Below are positions 11,627 to 22,965 of a stretch of DNA of 64,000 nt, piece after piece. Position 1 is the stretch's first letter; each line of letters begins with the position of its first letter. The notes under the pieces are model-generated. The model searched no databases, was not told the origin of the DNA, and saw only the letters and a list, made by a program, of their open reading frames with translations. The position numbers and the translations under genes are program-made. This stretch comes from Epiperipatus broadwayi (taxonomy: Eukaryota > Onychophora > Udeonychophora > Euonychophora > Peripatidae): the NCBI GenBank assembly GCA_028023455.1, contig JAQFVV010006221.1:5435011-5499010 (forward strand), written 5' to 3'.

Positions 11627-13943
11627 TTGCTGACTGTCTGTTTATTATCGTATTTTTATATCTACTAATAAAAACTGCCTCTTTAATTTTTCTTTTTTTG
11701 TTATCTCTCTCTTGACCTAAAATTTTTATTATGTTTATATCAAAATCAAATTTAAAATTACAATTCCTATCATGGTTATAAAAAAACAGATTCAGTATAT
11801 AACTTGACTTCATTATTATTATCATTACATATCTGTACATTTTTCAAAACTCTTTTATACAACAATTTATGTTCTTTAATTCTTTTCTCAATATTACATC
11901 TAGATTCCCCCACATATGATAAGTTACACCCACAAAAAATTCTATAAATTATAATACATTATTTTTTTCTAACTTATCTTTTGAATTATTAACCATTCTA
12001 TTTAAATTACCCGATCCATAAAATGAAACATTATATATACTATTATAAACTTTTTTCATAAATTTTACTTGATTATTATTATAAAAAGACAAAGAAATCC
12101 ACTTCTTACTCTCAATTTTTTCATCACCAGTATTTCTATTAATTTTCTTACTAAATTGACAAACCACTTGATAAATTTCTTTTATATTATAACCCACACT
12201 TAATAATTCACTTACACATAATTTTCAATATTTTTCTTTTTGTCACATGCATATTTACACAAAATATTATTTCTATGTAAAAAAGACCTAAAACCAGTCA
12301 TTTTATAATTATGTGGCATTTTAGATAAATATGGAATATACCCTCTCATTTCAATTTTAATAAACAATTTATAGTCAATCATATTATTGTTCCTTGAAAT
12401 CATCAAATCTAAATATTTAATACTGTTATTATATTCTTTCTCCATAGTCCAGTTAAGACCTTTTAATTTATTATATTCATCAAAAATTTTATCAATCATT
12501 TCTGAAGATGCACATACAAAAACATCATCCACATATCTTGTATATATCTTAATATTTCCCATAAATATAAATTTGTTTAAAATCTTTTCTTCATAACACG
12601 ACAAAACAAAACTGCATAACTGTGCCACCATTGGTAATCCCATTGGCCATCCTTTACTCATCTTATAAAATTTACCATTAAAGGATGCAACAATATTTTG
12701 TTCAATAAAATTTAAAGCCTTTATCAGAAAACATATTAATTGATTATCCACTTTCTTCTCCAATAAAGCTTGATGAATTATCTTAATTGAATCAACTCTA
12801 TCAATAGATCCATACATCTCAGAAACATCCAATGACACTAAAACATCATCACAGTCCAAACTTAAATCTTTAATTTTTTCAACAAAATCAAATGACGACA
12901 TTACAGAATATTTTCCAAATCCAAGTAAATCCTGTAAAATTTTAGCTATATATTTACTAGTCTTATACATAAAAGACCCTCCAAAATCCAAAATTATTCT
13001 AAGTGGATAACCTTCTTTATGTAATTTTACATTAGCAAATACACGTGGAAATAGCACTTGAAGGATGTAATGAATAGTACACATTATCATTTATTCCTTT
13101 ATTCTTTGCCTTTAATAAAATGTTAATAAATTTCATTCTTTTTGAATCAACATTATATTTATCAATCAATTCAAAATTTAATTTTTCCATTTGTAAAATA
13201 ACTCCTTGAACATATTCATTATTTGAAATCAAGCACATCCATAAACCTTTATCTTCCTTTAAGCAAATCAATTTATCTTTCATTAATTGCCTTTTAAATA
13301 CTCCAATAACTCTTTTCCATGAATTATCATATTTATTAAAATTTTGTAAATTAACATACTTAACAATTTTGTTAAACTCCTCTGCAGTCATTAATTTTCC
13401 ATCATAAGAATTTTGAACTGATGATATAATCTCCAGTTTATAGTCATCAACTATATCACCCACATATTTTGAACCAAATCCTAATACATACTTTTGTATT
13501 AATTTCAAATCACATGACGATAAATTGACATAATTTACACTACGATCAATCTTTGAATATTTTTTCTTAAATAAAAAATTAGTCTTATTATCAAATTTCT
13601 TCTTTTCTTTAATATAAAATTTATCATAATAATTTTGACACATCTTTTTAAATTCAAAACAATACTAAAAATTATTCAATCCAGTAAAATGATTAATAAC
13701 CTTTAAATACTTCCGATTATTAAACAAATCTTGCTTATTTCTTCTAATAATTTCAAGCAAAATATTACGTTTCACTTCAAAAATAAAACTAGGTTTCAAA
13801 TCCAGCGATTTATTATATTTAAAGCAGCAGCAATTCGGGAATAATTTAAATAACTTACAATCTTTCAAAAATTCCAATCGATATTTCGTTTTAATAATCT
13901 TTAAACACATCTTCCATTCTTTAAACAACCATATCTTATTCAT
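11595..13943 (-). pseudogene. PLE-B reverse transcriptase with GIY-YIG endonuclease, broken
   Basis: Five consecutive - strand pieces (13943-13665, 13643-13032, 13090-12212, 12197-11949, 11840-11595) make up one decayed PLE protein. They hold KEDKGLWMCLI (the DKG block upstream of the RT), LHKEGYPLRIILD, then DDVLVSLDVSEMYGSID (box A), GLPMVAQL (box B) and RYVDDVFV (box C, about 12523-12546). The last pieces carry the GIY-YIG region with a KIKEAVFISRYKNTIINR end. Frames are lost at several points, and short stretches between pieces also read as the domain. It is a dead copy, 5' part included. Confidence 0.82.
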
Positions 13944-14026
13944 ATGTTTGGTATCTATTAATCACGTAACATTAACACAATAAAACAAAATAAATGTCCG
14001 CTAATATTAATAATACAATAACGAAA

Positions 14027-14195
14027 CTTAAATATATTCCAAACAACGGTAAACAATTTACAATTTATAATATAATATAAATAAAAACTCATTATATTCA
14101 TAATCATTTTCAACTCAACTTTCAAAATGGAATCATCTATTACCAACTGGAAACACATGTCAATTTAAATATCCCCCAATTCATTAATCCTAACA
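14027..14195 (-). repeat. PLE-B 5' pseudo-LTR
   Basis: Direct partner of 11443-11626, in the same orientation. It marks the upstream end of the - strand element. Confidence 0.85.
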
Positions 14196-14786
14196 TAGCA
14201 TATTTCTCCCAATTTCAGAGATTTACATTTTCTCCAAAGTCAGAATAAAATCACGAAGACAACTTGGTTTTTTTAATTTTTCTCTTAACCCGATCAGGAG
14301 GTGGATTAACATCTATGTCAGCTTTTGCGTAGTCTCTTTTACTATACATTCTTCTTTTTCCTTGTTAGGTTGGATCAGCTTGAATTCTTGTTTAGGTTTC
14401 TCAGATTGATATTCCAGGTCATAATCAGTTTCATTAAATAAAGCTGGTATTAAATCTCCACACTCATCTTTTCGCAATTAATTAATGTGTTTTTGTAAAA
14501 ATTTGCCTTCATTTGTTTCAACTTGTTTCAACAGATTTTTGTTTTCGTCCAAAACTTATTTAAGCTATTTTTTGTCATTTACCTGATGCAAACTAGGTGA
14601 CTTTTCTACTTTAGCAGTTGGAATCGAGTGCGATATAAACTGTAAGATGTGATATGTTGGACTATTTCCATCATTTATGAGTGAATGTTGAATGTATCGA
14701 AAATTTTAAACTTTATTTAAACTTTCCAAATACATCAACTTGTTAGTAATACCACACAAATAGACAATACAGGTTAGTAATTACAC

Positions 14787-14820
14787 GTTTCGAGTAGTAG
14801 TATTCTCCACTCTTCTTCAG
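14787..14820 (-). ncRNA. hammerhead-like motif in the PLE-A 3' end
   Basis: On the - strand: CTGAAGA (14814-14820), then GAGTGG paired with CTACTC (6 bp, one wobble), then GAAAC (14787-14791). CTGAAGA fits the CTGANGA hammerhead core. Stem II has a G-C at its third pair where relatives have C-G or T-A. A canonical stem III plus TH cleavage site is not obvious. It may be a divergent or dimer-dependent ribozyme. Confidence 0.6.
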
Positions 14821-14849
14821 GTGTTGCTGGCCTCTATGCACAGTGACAA

Positions 14850-14943
14850 TATTCGCTTAGAAGTTGAACTCGCACCTTTAGATTCTTGAATATTGAATTT
14901 AAGGCAAACGCTCTACCAACTGAGCTATTCTGTCAAAGGCAAC
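14850..14943 (-). repeat. tRNA-like segment joined to a PLE-A end
   Basis: The - strand reads ATAGCTCAGTTGGTAGAGCG, an intact D-arm and box A (about 14909-14928), and later GTGCGAGTTCAACTTC as a box B (about 14857-14872). The anticodon region does not fold well and acceptor pairing is not visible, so this is a tRNA-derived promoter or pseudogene, not a working tRNA. It lies about 30 bp upstream of the hammerhead-like motif on the same strand. Confidence 0.6.
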
Positions 14944-15041
14944 ATATAGTAGAAATTTGATATATTTATATATGAGGGTTGATTCAAATCCTCCTGAGTC
15001 CTCCAAATTTTTTTTTTCTTTTCCCATTATTATTATTATTT

Positions 15042-16735
15042 TTATTTTCTAAGAGCAAGATTAATTAGAAGCTTCCATACATTGTGTATTGCCACACGGG
15101 GTTGACTTATAGAATTATTTACCATTGTCATATGAGCAGCTTCCTTGAATTTTCTTCTATGCATTTTTTCCTCTTTATCCAATATCTTTGTACTTTCCCA
15201 CTTAAGCATATGGTCATTAGTACATACATGAGCTGCTATGGTAGACACATCTGTTTTTTTCTTGTTTAACCATTAGTTTGTGCTCCTTCAATCGCTGTTA
15301 AACAGGGTGACAGGTCTCACCAATGTATTTCCTTCCACATTCACATGGTATCTCATAGATGCAGTTTTTGTTCTTTAGCATTTCCAGTCTAGGCTTAGTA
15401 GCAGTAAGCATTCCTCGAAGTGTGGTATGACTTTGGAAAGCAGTTCTAATGTTATATTGACTGCAGATTTTCTTTAACTTGTCCGCCATTCCTGGTATGT
15501 ATGGATACACTACTGTACCAATAACTGTTTTCTCTTTTGGTGTCTCTTTGTGTTGTCTATTGAAGGTTTTTCTGATGACTGCTGATGGATAACCATTCTT
15601 CATAAGCATTTGTTCTATGTGAATCTTTTCTTTTTCCAAATCACTGGCTTCTGAACAAACCTCCTTTGCTCTGTTCCATAGTGATATTACAATTCCTTGT
15701 TTAGTGCTTCTTGTATGATTCGATGTATATGCCAAGTATTTGCCAGTGTGTATTGGTTTCCTATATACTGTTGTTTTTACTTTGCCCTGAGGGAGTCTTG
15801 TCACAAGAACATCCAAGAATGCCAATTTTTGTTCTTGTTCTGATTCCATCGTGAATTTAATTGTAGGAGATATGTTGTTAATGTGCATCCAGAATGCCTG
15901 TAATTTTACCTCACCATGTGGCCATACCACAAATGTATCATCAACATATCGAAGCCACACTTTAGGTGGTCATGAAGTAGTATTTATGGCTGTGGTCTTA
16001 AGTTCCTTCCATGTAAATGTTGCTGAGCAAGGGTGACAGAGATGATCCCATGGCCATTCCTTGATTTTGTTGGAAGAATTCTGAGTTATATTGAAAGTAT
16101 ATTGTTGTTACACAGAATGTTAATAATTCCATTATACTATCAATAGGTAGAGCTGTTCTAGTTTGTAGACTATTATCGTCACATAACCTTTTTCTTACAA
16201 TAAACAATGCCTCATCACATGGTACATTTGTAAACAGACTTTCCACATCAAAGCTTACCAATATGTCAGCTCTTTCAATTTTCATGTTCCTGACTAATTC
16301 TACAAAGTGCTTAGAATCCCTGACGAAAGACCGTGTCCTATACGCCAATGGACTAAGAACTTCGAGAAGAAATCTTGACAAATTTTGACATGGTGAATTT
16401 CTAGAACTAACAATAGGTCTTAATGGAACATTGTCTTTATGGATTTTAGGCAGTCCATACAGATGAGGAATCTTGCTGAAATATGAAGTTAAATTTTTTT
16501 TTTTCTGAATCACTGAAATACCTGCGATGCTTCCGGAGTAACGCTTGTAGTTTTACCTCTTTGCTACTTTATTGTATTGGCCTGCTGTGAGAAGGCCTTG
16601 TATTTTGTTATCATAATCCGTTTTATCCATTACAACTGTAGTGTTACCTTTGTCAGCAGGAAGAATGATTATAGATGTATCCTGTTTGAGAGATTTAATA
16701 GCTTTCCTCTCATCACACGAAATGTTTGACAGCAA
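15042..16735 (-). pseudogene. PLE-A reverse transcriptase with GIY-YIG endonuclease, broken
   Basis: In reading order (descending coordinates): ILPADKGNTTVVMD (about 16610-16670), HLYGLPKIHK, ADILVSFDVESLFTNVP (RT box A, about 16220-16270), QNQGMAMGSSLSPLLSN (box B) and WLRYVDDTFVVW (box C, about 15922-15957). Next come a thumb region and IYEIPCECGRKYIGET, the PLE-type GIY-YIG with paired cysteines (about 15310-15360). A stop after CHPV interrupts the endonuclease. The rest (HVCTNDHMLKW, then HRRKFKEAAHM) continues in another frame at 15042-15248. Frameshifts near 15980 and 16540 also break it. The frame is inactive, but all RT boxes remain readable. Confidence 0.88.
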
Positions 16736-17079
16736 TTTAAGAAATGTATATTTCGACCTCTATGCATTTTATGACTTGGGTCATTTTGTATTATTCATTA
16801 AATATATTGCTTTTTGGCTTATTATGGTTGCTTTTATTTGATAGAGTTAACTACTGTGAATTTCTATTTCTGAAATTTTATTTTATTATGTATTTGCACT
16901 GTGCTTTTATATTTTGTTTTTTATTAAAATATTTTTTTGATTTAATATATACTAACAGCAGATTCTATTTTTTACAAGTTATTTTTTTTGATCATTGGTA
17001 AATATTATGTAGCTCCAAATAGTGAGGTGATAGTATATCATTCAAGTATCTAAATAAAATAAAAATTTGCTGATTTTTT

Positions 17080-17790
17080 TTCTGTCCTCATTTTTTATCT
17101 TATTGAAATTTTGAAGCAAAATTCTTGTCATTTGATTTATTATTATTACTATTAAATACAATTGAATCAGTACTGACTTCGAGCAATCTTATGAATAGCA
17201 TCTTTACAGCATGACATTTTCTTGCTTTTCCAGGCTGTTAAGAGGCACATTTATTATGGTGATGATCAAATATTTTCATCAGATAGTTGGGCATTGCTTC
17301 TTCTCCTGCCACCAACTCTCCAAATATTATCCCACTTTTCTAATAAATTAGATGTGGTATGAATCTAATAGGATAATTTCAGTTTTGTCATTGAAGTTTA
17401 AGGCTAATTTTATCAAATATTTGTTTATTTTTCTCTCTGCCCATGGTATTCTCCTAAGTTTTCATTACTACCACAATTCAAAAGCATCAGTACTTTTCTT
17501 GTTCTTCCATGTGATCTTTATTTTTAAAATATTAACATATATTTAAAAATCTTTTAGAATTTTCATTGCATTTTATCTAGTAATATTCTGTGATGAATTT
17601 TTTTGAATATTGGATATCTTCTGGAGACATTTAATCCAGGAAAGCCCAATATGACTTTCATTTTTATGCCTTGATTATCAGTTCAAGTCTACTTCGGATC
17701 CTTTTTTCATATTTAACTGTAATCTCATCTTCTAATTTTTCTCTTTAATCAGCTGCACTAGAGATAAGTATGCCTCTTTCACCATCTCTG
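17080..17790 (-). mobile_element. strongly decayed LINE 3' segment
   Basis: Reverse-complement translation gives broken pieces typical of the C-terminus of Jockey/R1-like LINEs: DAFELW (about 17485), LRRIPWAERKINK (about 17430-17470) and a later arginine-rich stretch near 17290-17330. Many stops intervene. The family identity is inferred from these short motifs only. Confidence 0.45.
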
Positions 17791-19379
17791 AAAAAAAAAA
17801 TAAAAATCTTTTTTTAATGAAAAAATTAGACTAGCAAAAAATTTTATTATTTTTTTAATGCATGATAATTTATAATTAAAAGAAATTGCTACTAAAGTAA
17901 ATCCTACTTTATCCCAAAATAATAATATCTAATGGTTATACAAATTTAAATCCTCCTTCTCTCTCATCTGTAATTCTTTTTGGTTGGAAAAAGTTGCTGA
18001 ATTATAGTAGCCAGATTAGCAGTGTTCTATCTCTATTAAATTGTAAAATGGTTCTTAGAAAAAATATTTATTTATTCATGAAGTATTAGCAGCTTTTATT
18101 TATCTTTCATAAATTTATTTAATTTTCAAATTTTTCCGTTTCAAAATGTTATTCAATTCTTATTATATAATAACTTCCTACATTTTTAAAACTTGTTTTA
18201 TTATTAAATCAAAATAAAGTAAAATAATACATATCAAAAAAGTATGTTATCTATTTTTATTTCTCCCAAAATTTTGATGGTTTAATTATTATCAAGTTTA
18301 ATAAATATTTAAAAGAATATTTATTTGAAAAATGGGGGGGGGGGGGATTGATTTTATATATAAAAAATTTTTTTTTTCAAAACCAAAAATACTTATCAAA
18401 TTACTATATATACCTAATCTTATTTTTATTTTGCACAGCTATGATTATGAAGCCATAGAGCTTTGAAAGCGCTAAGCTTTAAATAAATTTAATAACATAT
18501 AACTTCTTTAACGAGCGTTATAAGAGCATAATTATTGATATTATACAAAATAATGAAGTAATTTTAGGAAAATCTTTTATGTTGTAAAAATTTATAAAAA
18601 AAATAAATTAAAAAATATGATTAGGTCTAAAAGAGCTTATAAAAAGCAATGTTTGTTAAATGATTATTTAGAAGATAGGTAAAATAGATAATTTTTCAAC
18701 ATAAAATTTTTCTCCATTAAAATAAGTTAAATTTAAATATTTTTACATTGATACATTTTTTTTTTTTCCAAACAAATATTTTTGGATATATTTATTAACC
18801 TTGATAATGCTTATAAATAAATAATAAAAATATAGGATTTTGGAAGAAGTAAAATATTGTATTTGATTGTATATTATTTTGGTTCAGTAATAAAATAATT
18901 TTAAAAAAGATTGGAAAATATTATATATTAATAAGCTATACAATGTAGTCTGAATTGATTATTAATCCATGGTCTGATATGTGATCAAACTTCAACTGCC
19001 ATTTCTGAGTTCCTACGTAAAAAAAATTATGTTTCCAAAGTGATTGTTAACTGAAAGTCCTCTTTTACAGAATATTTGTTTTTGGGAGGTGAATAAATAT
19101 TATTTAAGGAAATATGATCTGAAGAAATTAAAACTTGAAACAGCTAAAGGGTTCTAATAGATTTTTTTTTTTTTTTTGCTTTTTAATCTTGAATTTTTAA
19201 GCTTAAATGTATTTTCAATTTTGTATTTTTTATAATTTTGATTTCATATTCTTCCCAATGATTTGACTGCATTATATGATTTTTCTCTAGAGTAATATAC
19301 ACAATCTCTATTTCCAGTATTCCTTTATCTTCTTCAAGAAGTATAATAACTACTCTTTCTTATTGCATTGCCAAATGTA
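17791..19379. other. intron 1 spacer
   Basis: AT-rich DNA with homopolymer runs and a G run (18334-18346). At 18440-18480 a short stretch (AGAGCTTTGAAAGCGC) resembles the end of the MITE at 20616-20909. Nothing else could be supported. Confidence 0.4.
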
Positions 19380-19556
19380 TACCATATAATACTAAATTGA
19401 TATTAAATTATATGTTCATTTATATTTATATTCATATGTTTGTGTTATGTTGTAGTTCTGAAGAAGATTGCTGGGGCAATCGAAACTATAAACTGTAAAA
19501 AAGGGTGATAAATAAAGCATTGTGTAAGTGCTTGGACAATTTAGTATTATATGGTA
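19380..19556 (+). mobile_element. small element with perfect 20-bp inverted ends and a hammerhead-like core
   Basis: TACCATATAATACTAAATTG (19380-19399) is the exact reverse complement of 19537-19556. Between them lies a hammerhead-like motif (19458-19486). The layout, inverted termini around a ribozyme-like end, matches the short PLE remnants at 5167-5288 and 38521-38804. It is therefore probably a PLE or retrozyme remnant of another family. Confidence 0.6.
19458..19486 (+). ncRNA. hammerhead-like motif with a 6-bp stem II
   Basis: CTGAAGA (19458-19464), then GATTGC / GCAATC closing a TGGG loop, then GAAAC (19482-19486). Upstream TGTAGTT (19451-19457) can pair with AACTGTA (19491-19497) as a stem I with two wobbles. 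That would place a TA cleavage dinucleotide before it, although no real stem III is present. Third stem II pair is T-A. Confidence 0.6.
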
Positions 19557-20230
19557 ATATTAAACACATATTGTATATGTTTAAAAATTAAATTATAAGC
19601 AAGATTCTAATTTAAATGTACAAAAGATATATAATAATATTTCTAAAAATTAAAAAAAAAAAAAATTAAAATTTTATAAATTTTAAGATTGAAATATTTT
19701 TAACATTAGAAATATTATTTTAAATCTTTAGAAAATCAGAAAACAATAAGAGAATATTCTGTTTGATTTTTTATGGCACTAAAATTAAAATTTTAAATTT
19801 ATGATAACAACAATTATAATTTAATTATCGTTCTATGCAGTAAATGTTCTCATGAATTTTTAGTTTTTATTTATAATCCTTTTAACTAACTAATTGTGTA
19901 AAAAGATTGCTCATTGTATAAAAGCAAAAATTAAATTTGTTTCACTATTTATATTAAGAAATGGATTAGCTTTTCTATATATGAAGTTATTTTTATATCA
20001 AGTCATTTAAACATTTATATACTTCATATTGGAAGTTGCTAAATTTCTATGTATATATATTTTTTGTATATACTTATTCAGTATTTCTATGCTTATTAAA
20101 TATATTTGTTTTAAAAAATGTACTTTTTATTCTATTTTTTAATTTTGCATATCTTGAGAAAATAATATATACAGTATATATACATTTAATGAAGTTAACT
20201 GTTTAAACTTCTATATGGAATGTAATAATA

Positions 20231-20418
20231 TGTAATAAGTGTGCTTATGTACAAATATAGAGAAGCTTGTTATTTCCATAAATTACATATGGTTTAGTAA
20301 TTTCAAGAACTTAATGGCATTCTCTTATGAGAACACCATAAGTTCTTGAAAGCTCTAAGCTGTATTTAATTTATAGAAATACAAGCTTCTCTAGTTGCAT
20401 ATAAGTGCACTTATTACA
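20231..20418. mobile_element. fold-back MITE 1
   Basis: A 190-bp imperfect palindrome. TGTAATAAGTGTGCTTATGT at the left corresponds to ATAAGTGCACTTATTACA at the right. Internal pairs such as AAGAACTTAATGGC and ACCATAAGTTCTT run almost to the centre near 20328. No coding content. Confidence 0.8.
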
Positions 20419-20436
20419 TTTATTATATATACATTT

Positions 20437-20566
20437 AATATCAAATCATCTCAAACATTAAGAAATTTTCAGTTATACTCTGTGTGAATAAATGTTTAGA
20501 GTTCGCATCATTTATTTATAGAGGGCATAGCTGGAAATTTCTTGATATTTGAGGCGATTTGATATT
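20437..20566. mobile_element. fold-back MITE 2
   Basis: AATATCAAATCATCTCAAAC onward (20437-20472) is an imperfect inverted copy of 20531-20566. About 58 bp of loop separates the arms. It is non-coding. Confidence 0.7.
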
Positions 20567-20615
20567 TATTTCAGATAGTGGTAAGCAGTGGAAATATTTT
20601 TCATATATATATATT

Positions 20616-20909
20616 TAATATTAAATACGCTTAACGTATATAGTGAAATTAAATTCAACGATTATATTAATATTTCATAAGGCTAAGCGCTTTCAGAGCT
20701 TTCACTCATATTCATAGCCTTTTAACGTAGTAATTTATGCAAATCTATGCAAGCTTATTTATATTGTCCATCTCTTTGAAATGGAAAAGCATGTGTCTCT
20801 CCTGTTTATTGCTTTTAAATCTCTTGATCTGATAGCGCTTAGCCTTATGAAATATTAATATAATCGTTGAATTTAATTTCACTATATACGTTAAGCGTAT
20901 TTAATATTA
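20616..20909. mobile_element. MITE 3 with perfect 76-bp inverted repeats
   Basis: The arms 20616-20691 and 20834-20909 appear identical as reverse complements over 76 bp, from TAATATTAAATACGC to GGCTAAGCGCT. A 142-bp loop of unrelated sequence separates them. Identity of both arms suggests a young insertion. The superfamily was not determined. Confidence 0.85.
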
Positions 20910-21965
20910 CATTATTATCAATAGTGAAGAAAAAATCGGAAATTATAATATATATATATTTGTATATTTGGGTAGAATGTCATTAAAGTGAATATCTACT
21001 ATTCAAAAATTTTCATTATACAAATAAAATTTTAAAGATGATCTTTTAATCTTCTGTAACAAATTAGTTTTTATACCACACAAAAAAAAAAAATTAAAGA
21101 AAAAGTGAACTGTCTTTCTATTTTAGTAGAGCATGGGCTATAATAAGAGATTTATTTTTGAAATATTAAAAAAAAGCTGTAAAACCAGGAATTTTGGATT
21201 AAAAATGTTTTATCATATAATAAATTAGTACTATAATTTTAAACTCTTTATCCCAATTTACAGCAGAAAAATATGAATATTTAAACAAAACATTTACAAT
21301 TTTTATTTATTTATTAAAATGATTATTTTATCATTTCTAAAATTAAAAAAAAAAAACTTTTTAGCTTTATTTGTCTTAAAAGGTAATTGCTTTTTCCCCC
21401 CTATCCTGCTTATTAACTTGTTCGTGCTTGAAGTCATCATGTAGATGCATTATTTATGCCTGATTTTAGGTTCTGTCTATTGAAGTTTGTATGTAAAAAA
21501 TACATAACTGGTAATTAATTTTAAATGAAGACAAATGGTAGCAGATAGAACCACAGCAGTGTACTTACAAAAGTTCATGGGAATCAGGAAGGAGGTTAAA
21601 CAGAGCATTTAATGTTATTTGACTATCATGCAATAAATATCCTTATTTATTTTTAAATTTTTTCTTTCCCACTACTTAAGTAGTATATTTGTTTTGTGCA
21701 ATTCTAAATTTAACACAACTGTAGAAGCATATGGGGGAAGAATATTATTTGACTATCATACAACAAATGTCCTTATTGAATATTTAATGATGCTTTTCCC
21801 CATCAGTGAATACTGGAACAATTTATTCTTATTTAGCTTTTTAGATATTTGGTTTATGTTATTCAGATTTTAATATAACTATAATTGCAATTAATTACAA
21901 GAATAAATTTATAATTATACAAGTGTTTTTCATGAAGTGAGAAATATTCTCCTATGTTCTCACTT

Positions 21966-22099
21966 CTCTAGCTTCTTGTTTTTTTTTTTTTCAAGTGTCA
22001 TAGCATAGGCCGGGACGCGAACCCGCAACCCGGGCAATTGATTTTAAGGCATTCACGCTGACCTCTCGACCACCAATGCAAGACCTCTAGCTTCTTGTT
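21966..22099 (-). mobile_element. tRNA-derived SINE, family 1, with 15-bp target duplication
   Basis: The - strand carries TGGTCGAGAGGTCAGCG (box A, about 22057-22073) and GGGTTCGCGTCCCGG (box B, about 22009-22023) of a tRNA-Leu-like head. It ends in an A-rich tail (the T run at 21979-21991). CTCTAGCTTCTTGTT is present on both sides (21966-21980 and 22085-22099). The head is well preserved, so this is a recent pol III-driven insertion mobilised by a LINE. Confidence 0.88.
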
Positions 22100-22264
22100 A
22101 AATTGATAAAATGTAATATTAGCAATATAGATCTTTATGGTATTTATCTTCATGCATTATAGAAAATGATAAATTGGGTCTTTCTATCAGTATGTTCAGA
22201 TATTACATATATTAGTAAAATAGAAATTGCATTAAATCATACTCTGTCTTAAGATTCAGAGAAC

Positions 22265-22965
22265 AATCACACATTCAACTCATTCATTTCTTCATTCTGC
22301 TCTATTCATTGTCTATATCCTCAATTCTTTATATCTCTTCCCATCTCTTATATCATCCAACAAGATCAATATTCTTCATGTTTCTTGTTTCCATTGATCA
22401 TTTTCTCTAAAACAATTATTTTTCCTTCTTAATATATGCTCACTCCAATCACTTTCTATCTCTAATTCCCTCAATCAATTTTTTTTTTTGTAATTTTATT
22501 ATTTCTAAAACTTACTCATTTGTTATTTTACTTATCCAACTAACTTTATCTCATCTCCACACCACATTTCAAAGATTTCTAATCTGTTTCTAATTCTTTT
22601 TAATCATTATCTTACACTCCACACATGGCACAATTAATTTTTTCCCTTAATTTCTTCTTCAAAAATTCACAAAATAGGCTTTCTTTACCAGTGCTATTCT
22701 TTCTTTTAACTTCATCTTTACTTTCTCCATCCTCAATCAGCCAACTATCCAAGTATCTAAATTCATTCATCTATTGAATTATTATATCATTAATATGAAC
22801 TTATATTCTTTATATATTCCTTCCTATTCATAAACATTTGATCTTTTTACCATTAATCTTCAATCCATATTCCATGTATCCTTTCTTTATTTTATTCAAG
22901 TTCTGTAGTTTCTATTCATTCTCATCTATGACATATCATCTCTATATTTGACAAAGAGTAATAAT
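22265..22965 (-). mobile_element. decayed LINE, RT end and C-terminal region
   Basis: Reverse-complement reading gives recognisable but broken LINE segments: YGLKINGKK (about 22850), MNEFRYLDSWLIEDG (about 22728-22772), FEMWC and a final IRDRK region. The order matches the post-catalytic part of RTE/R1-like LINEs. Several stops and shifts make it inactive and old. Confidence 0.6.

Larger units (their letters stand above)
11443..14195 (-). mobile_element. Penelope-like element B with direct pseudo-LTRs
   Basis: The body is bounded by two direct repeats of about 170-185 bp (11443-11626 and 14027-14195), both running AAACTTAAATATATTCC to TTAATCCTAACAT. They behave as pLTRs: the downstream copy overlaps the end of the coding region, as in other PLEs. 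Coding is on the - strand. Microsatellites of TA/CA type lie just outside at 11340-11425. Confidence 0.82.
14760..16790 (-). mobile_element. Penelope-like element A (Penelope clade type)
   Basis: A - strand element separate from PLE-B, with a typical Penelope RT followed by a GIY-YIG domain. Its 3' region (lower coordinates) holds a tRNA-like segment (14850-14943) and a hammerhead-like motif (14787-14820), both on the coding strand. The N-terminal side ends near 16790, where the similarity stops, so it is probably 5'-truncated. Element ends and target duplication were not defined. Confidence 0.78.

Noticed and set aside
22004-22084. Functional tRNA-Leu gene
   Set aside because: The head is followed by an A-rich tail and enclosed by a 15-bp target duplication, so it is a SINE.
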